Source of the DNA: Lachnospiraceae bacterium
GTDB lineage: Bacteria; Bacillota; Clostridia; Lachnospirales; Lachnospiraceae
Length of the DNA: 5,886 nucleotides
NCBI GenBank assembly: GCA_003447895.1
Contig: DLYC01000168.1
Span: 3,305 to 9,190, forward strand
Direction: 5' to 3'
This document shows, piece after piece, positions 1 to 4,567 of the stretch (position 1 is its first letter; every line of letters starts with the position of its first letter). Made by a program: the position numbers and the translations under genes. Below the pieces are notes generated by a model that was not told where the DNA came from, ran no database searches, and saw only the letters and a program-made list of their open reading frames with translations.

Positions 1-41
1 ATTGCAAGTGTAATAATCACTGCTATGAGCGCAGTAATCAT
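1..41 (-). CDS. rny: Start of a membrane-anchored protein, probably RNase Y (partial)
   Basis: Only 13 codons are visible before the window edge, reading MITALIAVIITLA. This is a hydrophobic stretch as expected of an N-terminal membrane anchor. The ATG at 41-39 is preceded by a near-perfect Shine-Dalgarno AAGGAGGTG, so this is a real start. The product is inferred from context: in clostridia the gene after recA-recX is commonly rny, encoding RNase Y, a membrane-tethered endoribonuclease that initiates mRNA decay and begins with one short transmembrane helix. The catalytic KH and HD domains lie outside the window, so the sequence itself proves only a membrane-type N-terminus. No terminator is seen between recX and this gene, so co-transcription with recA-recX is possible. 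Another membrane protein cannot be excluded. Confidence 0.55.
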   Translation of the reverse strand, partial: MITALIAVIITLA

Positions 42-48
42 ACAGGTG

Positions 49-57
49 CACCTCCTT
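49..57 (-). promoter_or_regulatory. Strong ribosome binding site that fixes the start of the rny-like gene
   Basis: On the minus strand AAGGAGGTG lies about 7 nt upstream of the ATG at 41. It is close to a full complement of the 16S rRNA 3' end and decides the start and frame of the partial gene. The adjoining 45-52 is the 8-bp palindrome GGTGCACC, which overlaps the site. Confidence 0.75.
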
Positions 58-156
58 ATTAAATTCGCGTTTCTCTGTCATTTCGGATCCCGTTTGCGCT
101 GTCACGGCACACAACACGTTTCAAATCGCAAAACGGCAGATTCGCACTAAATAATT
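58..156. other. Intergenic region between recX and the rny-like gene
   Basis: About 100 nt with no convincing gene. On the minus strand there is no GC-rich hairpin followed by a T-run, so no terminator for recX was found. No well-spaced -35/-10 pair was recognised either. An AT-rich stretch just after the recX stop (TTTAAAATTATTTA on the minus strand, 147-160, overlapping the stop codon) contains a TAAAAT-like hexamer but no matching -35. Confidence 0.5.
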
Positions 157-735
157 TTAAACACTAAACTGACCACTGTCAAGCGTATCTGTTCCGATTG
201 CTGAGCTCATCGCGATCCGTACGGAGGCGGCATCATACCCTTTCCGGTAAAGGAACGCCTGCATCCTGCCTCTCTCCTCCCAGGTGGCATCCTCAGGATC
301 AAACTTGCGTTTCTCCATCAGCCGGCGGATCTGGCGGATCTCTGCGCCTCCGCCGTGCTCCTCCCTGTCCCTGTCAAGGACCTCCGAGATGATTTCCGGC
401 GGCACGCCGCGGCTCTCAAGATCCATGCGGATCCTCCGCCTGCTCCTGTCCTCCCGGTGCGCGCGCACAAAGTTCTCCGCGAATCGCACATCATCGAGAT
501 AGTGCGCGCTCTGAAGGTCCTCCAGCGTCTTCCCGACGACATCCTCCGCAAAGCCGTAAGAGAGAAGCTTCTCTCTCATACGGCTGCAGGTGTAGTCCCT
601 CCCCGCGAGCAGGATCCCGCTCCTTCTGAGGCAGTCCTTGGTTTCCTTTTCAAAGTCACCAGCCTCCCGGCCGGAAGTCTCCGCCTCCGGCCCGGAAGCC
701 TCTGTATTTTGTCTGAAGTTCTCTTGTCCCTTCAT
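157..735 (-). CDS. recX: RecX, modulator of RecA
   Basis: RecX binds RecA nucleoprotein filaments in the cytosol and limits or reshapes RecA activity. The 192-residue protein shows the family's three-helix repeats: ILLAGRDYTCSRMREKLLSYG around residues 41-61, LQSAHYLDDVRFAENFVRAH around 74-93 (the YLDD-x-RFA signature), RRRIRMDLESRGVPPEII around 99-116, and FLYRKGYDAASVRIAM around 161-176. The first 30 or so residues are Glu/Gly-rich and unlike the core, so an internal start is not excluded. The ATG is 10 nt after the recA stop, with only a weak GGAA/CGGG purine stretch before it. Translation is therefore probably coupled to recA, which would keep RecX below RecA. It shares the SOS-controlled promoter upstream of recA. 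The identification is firm and the exact start less so. Confidence 0.93.
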   Translation of the reverse strand: MKGQENFRQNTEASGPEAETSGREAGDFEKETKDCLRRSGILLAGRDYTCSRMREKLLSYGFAEDVVGKTLEDLQSAHYLDDVRFAENFVRAHREDRSRRRIRMDLESRGVPPEIISEVLDRDREEHGGGAEIRQIRRLMEKRKFDPEDATWEERGRMQAFLYRKGYDAASVRIAMSSAIGTDTLDSGQFSV

Positions 736-745
736 CCCGTTCCGA

Positions 746-1807
746 TTATTCCGCAGATTCCTGCGCTGCAGATTCCGTCACTTCGGGGGCCTTGAAAGCG
801 CCCTCGGGGTCAAGCCCGTAGTGCTCTCTCACTTTGCGGTCCACTTCCGCGAGAATGTCTGGGTGCGCGGCCAGATAAGCCTTGGAGTTCTCACGCCCCT
901 GGCCGATCTTGTTTCCGTTGTAGTTGTACCACGCGCCGCTCTTGTTGATGATGTCCACCTTGGCCGCGAGGTCCAGAACATCTCCCACATAGGAAATGCC
1001 CTTTCCGAACATAATGTCAAACTCCGCCTCCTTGAAGGGCGGCGCGATCTTGTTCTTGACGACGCGGATCCTTGTGCGGTTTCCGATCACCTCTCCGCTC
1101 TGCTTGAGGGATTCGATCCTTCTGACGTCCATTCTCACAGAGGCGTAGAACTTCAGGGCGCGGCCGCCGGTCGTTGTCTCGGGATTTCCGAACATGACGC
1201 CGACCTTCTCTCTGAGCTGGTTGATAAAGACGACCGCACAGTTGGACTTGCTGATCACGGCAGTCAGCTTGCGGAGTGCCTGGGACATCAGACGCGCGTG
1301 AAGGCCGACGTGGGAATCTCCCATGTCGCCGTCGATCTCCGCTTTGGGAACAAGTGCCGCGACAGAGTCCACGACAACGATGTCGATCGCTCCTGAGCGG
1401 ACCATTGTCTCCGCGATCTCCAGGGCCTGCTCGCCGCTGTCCGGCTGGGAAATATACAGGTTGTCTATGTCGACTCCGATATTCTTGGCGTAGACAGGAT
1501 CGAGGGCGTGCTCTGCATCGATAAAGCCGGCAATGCCGCCCCTCTTCTGAACCTCCGCGATCATATGCAGCGTGACCGTTGTCTTACCGGAAGACTCGGG
1601 CCCGTAGATCTCAATGATCCTTCCCTTGGGAATGCCGCCCAGTCCAAGCGCGATATCCAGGCTCAGGGAGCCGGTGGGAATCGTCTCTATATTCATCTGA
1701 ACGGAGGGGTCTCCGAGTTTCATGACCGCCCCTTTTCCAAACTGCTTCTCAATCTGTACCAGCGCCGCGTCCAGCGCCTTCTTCTTCTGTTCATTATCTA
1801 AACTCAT
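746..1807 (-). CDS. recA: RecA recombinase
   Basis: ATP-dependent DNA strand-exchange protein that also stimulates LexA self-cleavage in the SOS response. The 353-residue length is normal. Visible landmarks are the Walker A motif GPESSGKT at residues 69-76, the catalytic Glu99 in FIDAEHALD, the Walker B strand IVVVDS at 143-148, the INQLREK stretch at 195-201 and the DNA-binding L2 loop GNPETTTGG at 207-215. The tail is the usual variable acidic one (ESAAQESAE). ATG 1807 has a GGAGG 7 nt upstream. recX follows after 10 nt. Transcription should start at the extended -10 promoter at 1845-1873, with a LexA box over the predicted start site, so induction by DNA damage is expected. No inteins, truncations or missing catalytic residues were seen. 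Confidence 0.99.
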   Translation of the reverse strand: MSLDNEQKKKALDAALVQIEKQFGKGAVMKLGDPSVQMNIETIPTGSLSLDIALGLGGIPKGRIIEIYGPESSGKTTVTLHMIAEVQKRGGIAGFIDAEHALDPVYAKNIGVDIDNLYISQPDSGEQALEIAETMVRSGAIDIVVVDSVAALVPKAEIDGDMGDSHVGLHARLMSQALRKLTAVISKSNCAVVFINQLREKVGVMFGNPETTTGGRALKFYASVRMDVRRIESLKQSGEVIGNRTRIRVVKNKIAPPFKEAEFDIMFGKGISYVGDVLDLAAKVDIINKSGAWYNYNGNKIGQGRENSKAYLAAHPDILAEVDRKVREHYGLDPEGAFKAPEVTESAAQESAE

Positions 1808-1814
1808 TTGATAT

Positions 1815-1819
1815 CCTCC
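1815..1819 (-). promoter_or_regulatory. recA ribosome binding site
   Basis: On the minus strand GGAGG sits 7 nt before the recA ATG, an optimal distance. It supports the annotated start and strong translation. Confidence 0.85.
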
Positions 1820-1825
1820 AAATCA

Positions 1826-1839
1826 CGAACGTCTGTTCT
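1826..1839. promoter_or_regulatory. SOS box (LexA/DinR operator) of recA
   Basis: The plus strand reads CGAACGTCTGTTCT, with the core GAAC-N4-GTTC at 1827-1838. This fits the Gram-positive LexA consensus CGAAC-N4-GTTCG with one mismatch at the last base. It lies directly downstream of the recA -10 hexamer, over the predicted transcription start, which is a classic repressing position. Binding is inferred from the motif and its place. Confidence 0.88.
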
Positions 1840-1844
1840 AAGTC

Positions 1845-1873
1845 AGTATACCATTGCCTCACACCGAGTGCAA
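1845..1873 (-). promoter_or_regulatory. recA-recX promoter, extended -10 type
   Basis: On the minus strand the -35 is TTGCAC (1873-1868), the spacer is exactly 17 nt, and the -10 is TATACT (1850-1845). The TGG just before the -10 makes an extended -10 (TGnTATACT), which can compensate for the poor -35 (3 of 6 matches). The predicted start of transcription falls inside the SOS box. Confidence 0.75.
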
Positions 1874-1956
1874 GCGGTTTTCGCAAAAAATCGAAAGTAT
1901 ATTCGAATATTTGTCTGGGGTCCTGCCGGAGACCGGCTTAGAGTAAGCGTCAGAAT

Positions 1957-1987
1957 AAAAAAGACCGGAAGTGAATTCCTTCCGGTC
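1957..1987 (-). terminator. Rho-independent terminator of the rhomboid-sigma-like operon
   Basis: The minus strand has a perfect 9-bp stem GACCGGAAG / CTTCCGGTC with the 7-nt loop GAATTCA, followed at once by six Ts (1962-1957). It lies 50 nt beyond the stop codon at 2038 and ends the operon before the recA promoter. The plus-strand side has no T-run, so it works in one direction only. Confidence 0.92.
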
Positions 1988-2037
1988 CCATTATCCGTTC
2001 AAACGGCCCGTCCTGTCAAGGGGCGCATGGCCGCGGC

Positions 2038-2454
2038 TTACACCGCGAATTCCCTGAGTCTGATCTTGGGGATCTGAAGCTCCGTGAGGACGATCCCCCT
2101 GAACTGCTTCTGCTGCGCGGAGAGCGCCATGAGGTCCTCCACCTTCCAGATCTCCTCCCGGAAGATCTTGTGCTCCTTCCCGAACAGCCCTTTCTGAACG
2201 CCGGGAAGACTCAGCTTGACGCGCGCGCCAATGGCCTCATACACCTTCGCGCAGGGGTCCTCCGGCGTCAGGTAATACAGATGGCTCTCCAGCGTTGTGT
2301 CTCCGTCCACTTCCGTGATCAGATACTGCCTGCAGATGGCCTTGAATTTGTAATAGGCGTCCTCATTTTCCAGGATCTCGCTGTAAGTGCATTTGATGCC
2401 AAAATACAGCCGGTACAGGTCCTGCATCATATACTTGAAATCGCTTCGGTTCAC
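2038..2454 (-). CDS. Hypothetical protein of 138 residues, last gene of the operon
   Basis: I do not recognise this family. The start is set at GTG 2454 because GGAGAG lies 6 nt before it. The reading frame stays open further upstream, but that part overlaps the preceding gene in another frame and is rich in Arg and Pro, so it is a shadow. The protein begins MNRSDFKYMMQDLYRLYFG, is soluble in appearance (no signal peptide or membrane segment), and mixes helical and beta-like stretches such as ARVKLSLPGV (residues 77-86) and IVLTELQIPKIRL (121-133). An acidic segment EVDGDTTLESHLYYL lies at 48-62. There are three cysteines (22, 41, 68) with no metal-binding spacing. It is last in the operon, 79 nt after the sigma-like gene, and a strong terminator follows, so it is likely co-expressed with that gene and the membrane protein. 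Its function is unknown. Confidence 0.8.
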   Translation of the reverse strand: MNRSDFKYMMQDLYRLYFGIKCTYSEILENEDAYYKFKAICRQYLITEVDGDTTLESHLYYLTPEDPCAKVYEAIGARVKLSLPGVQKGLFGKEHKIFREEIWKVEDLMALSAQQKQFRGIVLTELQIPKIRLREFAV

Positions 2455-2460
2455 GTCAAA

Positions 2461-2466
2461 CTCTCC
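2461..2466 (-). promoter_or_regulatory. Ribosome binding site selecting a GTG start
   Basis: On the minus strand GGAGAG lies 6 nt before GTG 2454. No comparable site precedes the TTG upstream or the ATG-ATG pair a few codons downstream, so it decides the start of the 138-residue protein. Confidence 0.7.
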
Positions 2467-2533
2467 GATCCCTCTCCATGACGGGCGGACTTCGCCGTCC
2501 TTCTGTGACAGGCTGACTTCGCCCAATCTTCGG

Positions 2534-3274
2534 TTACGAAATATCTCCGATGGCATTTCCGGACAGGCGAACCGCTTCCTGAATGTCTTCAATGTCCATC
2601 TCGTATTCCCTGGCGATCTCCTGCACGGACACTTTTCTTCCCAGGATCTGCGAGAGCTCTTTCGCCCTGTCGGCGACCAGGTTGACCCTCTCCTCGACTT
2701 CCTTCTCCACGGCCTTCTCATCGAGGTTCTGCGCGATCAGGTCCTCCATGGCGTCCATGATCCGGCGGCCCAAATAGCCGTCCACCTCATCGGGCTTTTC
2801 CAGAGGTGCCAGCTGTCCGGCGGCGATCGTCAGCGCCTCATTTCCGGTTCCGATCAGGTCCTCGATAAAGACGCCCTGTCCGACATAGAGTTTCGCGATG
2901 TCGACTACCTTTTTGAGGGAGTACTCCACCAGCTTCTTCTGCGCCTCTGCTTCGCCCGCCATGGCGGAAAGGCGCACCGCGTCCAGCACGTTCCCGGACG
3001 GGACCTCGATCATCTCCAGCATCTGTACATAGTCCGTGAGATAGTCTCTCTCCTCATTGGTGGTCACTTCCTCAAACGAAAGCGCCTCCCCGACTCCGAT
3101 CCTCTTGCTCTTTAAATAGTCCCGGACCTGTTTGTCCTGCGCCTCACTGAGCGCAAGGTCCGCGAACGCCTCCGAAAGCTCGGATTCGGAGATCTGATTT
3201 CCGTTCTTCGTCGCCCTGGCTGTGATCTCGTTCAGCCTCTGTAAAAATAGTACCTGTTTTTGTCTCTCGTCCAT
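2534..3274 (-). CDS. Degenerate sigma-70-like protein lacking promoter-recognition regions
   Basis: This 246-residue protein resembles the housekeeping sigma factor but is incomplete. Residues 7-65 resemble region 1.1 (LQRLNEITARATKNGNQIS, then a DYLKSKRIGV end). Residues 109-157 match regions 2.1-2.2, which bind the beta' clamp helices (KKLVEYSLKKVVDIAKLYVGQG, then EDLIGTGNEAL where RpoD has LDLIQEGNIGL). Residues 207-246 resemble region 3 (LSQILGRKVSVQEIAREYEM). The melting motif FSTYATWWIRQAI of region 2.3 is replaced by VDGYLGRRIMDAM, the -10-reading helix 2.4 is unrecognisable, and the protein ends without region 4, the -35 reader. It probably binds core polymerase or another partner rather than driving transcription; that is inference. 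The chosen ATG has only AAAGAG at 6 nt, with GAGGAG at 16 nt; an in-frame GTG at 3298 or TTG at 3316 is possible. The start is moderately certain. Confidence 0.82.
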   Translation of the reverse strand: MDERQKQVLFLQRLNEITARATKNGNQISESELSEAFADLALSEAQDKQVRDYLKSKRIGVGEALSFEEVTTNEERDYLTDYVQMLEMIEVPSGNVLDAVRLSAMAGEAEAQKKLVEYSLKKVVDIAKLYVGQGVFIEDLIGTGNEALTIAAGQLAPLEKPDEVDGYLGRRIMDAMEDLIAQNLDEKAVEKEVEERVNLVADRAKELSQILGRKVSVQEIAREYEMDIEDIQEAVRLSGNAIGDIS

Positions 3275-3332
3275 ACGACGCTCTTTTCCACTCCTCACAA
3301 TATTTTGGCCCGGCAACCGCGCCGCGGCGCTG

Positions 3333-4283
3333 TCACCCGTTCAGATGGGGCTTGTCGCCGGCCTTTACATGCACATGGGTAAACAGATGATCCTGGCAGT
3401 ACTCGAAATTCCCCTCGCACTTGGAGCAGTAGCGGAATTCCAGATCCGGGTTGTCCTGCTGCGTCCTTCCGCAGATCGCGCAGCGGTGAACGACTCCGGT
3501 CCCTGCGGACCTTCCTCTTAAAATATCACTGCCGGCGCGGCTTCTTCCTCTCATCCGGCTTCCGGCACTTCCCGAGCCGTTCCCCGATTTGCCAAAGAGG
3601 CCCGCGAACGTCCCTTTCCCGATCCCGCTGTTGATGGGGCCCTTAAAGCGGTAGTAAAGGAGCGCGATATTGAGGAAAGTCGCCAGAATGGCAAATTTTC
3701 CGGACATGGGCGCCATGAAAAACTCGTAGACAAGATACGCCACATCCAAAAGACCGAGCCATTTCACCTTCACCGGCAAAATAAAGAAGACCAGGACCAC
3801 CGCGTCCGGAAAGGTCAGGGCATAGGCAAAGAAAATGCCCATGTTGATATAGTAGGTGGAGAAGGACAGCGAGTAGTAGCTGAAGTAATTGGACGCCCCA
3901 AGCTGCGCGAGCATGTCTCCGTTCAGAAGGTAGGAGCATCCCATCCACAAAAAGGAGGCTGCCACAGTCAGCAGGATTCCCGTAAAGAGAAAGACATTAT
4001 ACCGCCATACGCCCCACACTCTCTCCAGCGAGGTTCCTATGCTGTAGTAGAAAAACAGCATGATCGCCACAAAGAACAGGTTGCTCGTCTGCGGCGGGAT
4101 GAGGAGCCAGGAGACGATCCGCCAGACCTGCCCGTGTACGATCGCGTAGGGATTGAGCGTCATATAATACATGAGGTCTGCCCGTATATAGTAGATCGCG
4201 TATCCCACAAGATACAGGATGATCAGCTTAAGAGACAGATCCCGCACCGCATATTTTCCGTATTTTCTTTCCATATCACTCAT
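3333..4283 (-). CDS. Rhomboid/derlin-like multispanning membrane protein with C-terminal zinc-ribbon tail
   Basis: The 316-residue protein has about six hydrophobic helices (near 18-34, 66-83, 95-116, 143-157, 159-175, 178-212) and then a Gly/Ser/Arg-rich linker (220-265). The tail carries CAIC (268-271), CSKC (286-289) and C296-QD-H299, followed by H303 and H305, a probable zinc-binding module. Residues 42-98 hold the rhomboid-superfamily signature GQVWRIVSWL followed by FYYSIGTSLERVWG, closest in style to derlins. The active-site motifs are not intact: there is no HxxxN in helix 2, GASN stands where GxSG is expected, and no helix-6 histidine is visible, so it is probably not a protease. ATG 4283 has AGGTGG 5 nt upstream, whereas the longer TTG start has no such site. 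It is first in an operon with the sigma-like gene, 58 nt apart. The role is unknown: membrane-protein handling or signalling are guesses. Confidence 0.85.
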   Translation of the reverse strand: MSDMERKYGKYAVRDLSLKLIILYLVGYAIYYIRADLMYYMTLNPYAIVHGQVWRIVSWLLIPPQTSNLFFVAIMLFFYYSIGTSLERVWGVWRYNVFLFTGILLTVAASFLWMGCSYLLNGDMLAQLGASNYFSYYSLSFSTYYINMGIFFAYALTFPDAVVLVFFILPVKVKWLGLLDVAYLVYEFFMAPMSGKFAILATFLNIALLYYRFKGPINSGIGKGTFAGLFGKSGNGSGSAGSRMRGRSRAGSDILRGRSAGTGVVHRCAICGRTQQDNPDLEFRYCSKCEGNFEYCQDHLFTHVHVKAGDKPHLNG

Positions 4284-4288
4284 ACAAT

Positions 4289-4294
4289 CCACCT
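4289..4294 (-). promoter_or_regulatory. Ribosome binding site of the rhomboid-like gene
   Basis: On the minus strand AGGTGG lies 5 nt before ATG 4283. It favours this start over the longer TTG start at 4328, which lacks a purine-rich site. Confidence 0.65.
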
Positions 4295-4357
4295 GTACGC
4301 CTGCCGGCCGATCCGGTCTCCGGCGCAAACCTTTTTTGTTCAGTTATAATCTGCTCC

Positions 4358-4386
4358 ATTTTATCATCGCTTTTCCCAATTGTAAA
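4358..4386 (-). promoter_or_regulatory. Promoter of the rhomboid / sigma-like / hypothetical operon
   Basis: The minus strand has a -35 of TTTACA (4386-4381), a 17-nt spacer and a -10 of TAAAAT (4363-4358), each 5 of 6 to the vegetative consensus. The predicted start is near 4351, giving a leader of about 65 nt. This is the best housekeeping promoter in the window and implies constitutive expression by the main sigma factor. Confidence 0.75.
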
Positions 4387-4466
4387 CGAAGACCGGTCCG
4401 GCATCCGGAGGGATTTTTAAAAAGCACTTTTCTTCCACCAAATGATAGATTTTGCGCAATGTAAAT

Positions 4467-4516
4467 CCGTTGCATTTTTGAAACAGCTGAATTATACTGT
4501 TCTTTGCATGCAACGG
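4467..4516. repeat. 9-bp inverted repeat flanking the activase promoter (candidate operator)
   Basis: CCGTTGCAT at 4467-4475 and ATGCAACGG at 4508-4516 are perfect inverted copies, 41 bp apart centre to centre. The left arm overlaps the -35 and the right arm sits at the predicted transcription start. The right arm also lies within the 10-bp palindrome TTGCATGCAA (4504-4513). The position suggests a regulator-binding site; an RNA hairpin is less likely because the left arm is upstream of the start. Confidence 0.5.
4470..4498 (+). promoter_or_regulatory. Promoter of the activase gene
   Basis: A -35 of TTGCAT (4470-4475), a 17-nt spacer and a -10 of TATACT (4493-4498). The -35 matches the consensus at only 3 of 6 bases, which fits a promoter that needs an activator or is tightly controlled. 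The leader would be roughly 60 nt. A second, weaker pair (TTGTAA near 4519, TGTATT near 4541) was less convincing. Confidence 0.6.
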
Positions 4517-4556
4517 CTTGTAATCTTACTTAATTATTATTGTATTGTGAATTTAT

Positions 4557-4561
4557 AGGAG
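4557..4561 (+). promoter_or_regulatory. Ribosome binding site selecting the GTG start of the activase
   Basis: AGGAG lies 6 nt before GTG 4568, and the nucleotide-binding motif GIDIGSTT begins nine codons later, as expected for the family. This fixes the start at GTG. Confidence 0.8.
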
Positions 4562-4567
4562 TTTTCA

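Larger units (their letters stand above)
4284..4567. other. Divergent intergenic region with two promoters
   Basis: This 284-nt stretch separates the minus-strand membrane-protein operon from the plus-strand activase gene. It holds one promoter for each side (4358-4386 minus, 4470-4498 plus), the AT-rich palindrome TTTTTAAAAA near 4413-4422, and a 9-bp inverted repeat around the activase promoter. No open reading frame or structured RNA was convincing. Confidence 0.7.

Noticed and set aside
1..87. Small minus-strand frame starting at an ATG near 87 (MTEKREF...) that overlaps the rny-like start
   Set aside because: It lacks a good ribosome site, and the overlapping frame at ATG 41 has AAGGAGGTG and a hydrophobic anchor sequence.
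638..1396. Long plus-strand open frame opposite recA and recX
   Set aside because: It is antisense to two certain genes, has no ribosome site, and its composition matches a complementary shadow of GC-rich coding DNA.
1925..1937. GCCGGAGACCGGC, whose first 12 bases recur on the minus strand near 4313-4325
   Set aside because: It is a short GC-rich match in a GC-rich genome, with no shared position relative to genes, so chance is the simplest explanation.
2534..2536. Possible frameshift truncating the sigma-like gene
   Set aside because: The other frames downstream show no region 4 sequence. The following frame encodes an unrelated protein with its own start, so the short form seems natural.
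2455..2721. Upstream extension of the 138-residue protein, overlapping the sigma-like gene
   Set aside because: This part is Arg/Pro-rich and out of frame with a recognisable protein, and the GTG at 2454 has its own ribosome site.
2387..3115. 242-codon plus-strand open frame opposite the sigma-like gene
   Set aside because: It overlaps a gene with clear sigma-70 similarity, carries no recognisable motif and has no promoter or ribosome site.
4309..4337. GC-rich inverted repeat followed by six Ts on the plus strand, resembling a terminator
   Set aside because: The stem is only about 5 bp with a large loop, the T-run is 7 nt away, and no plus-strand gene lies upstream. It falls in the leader of the minus-strand operon.
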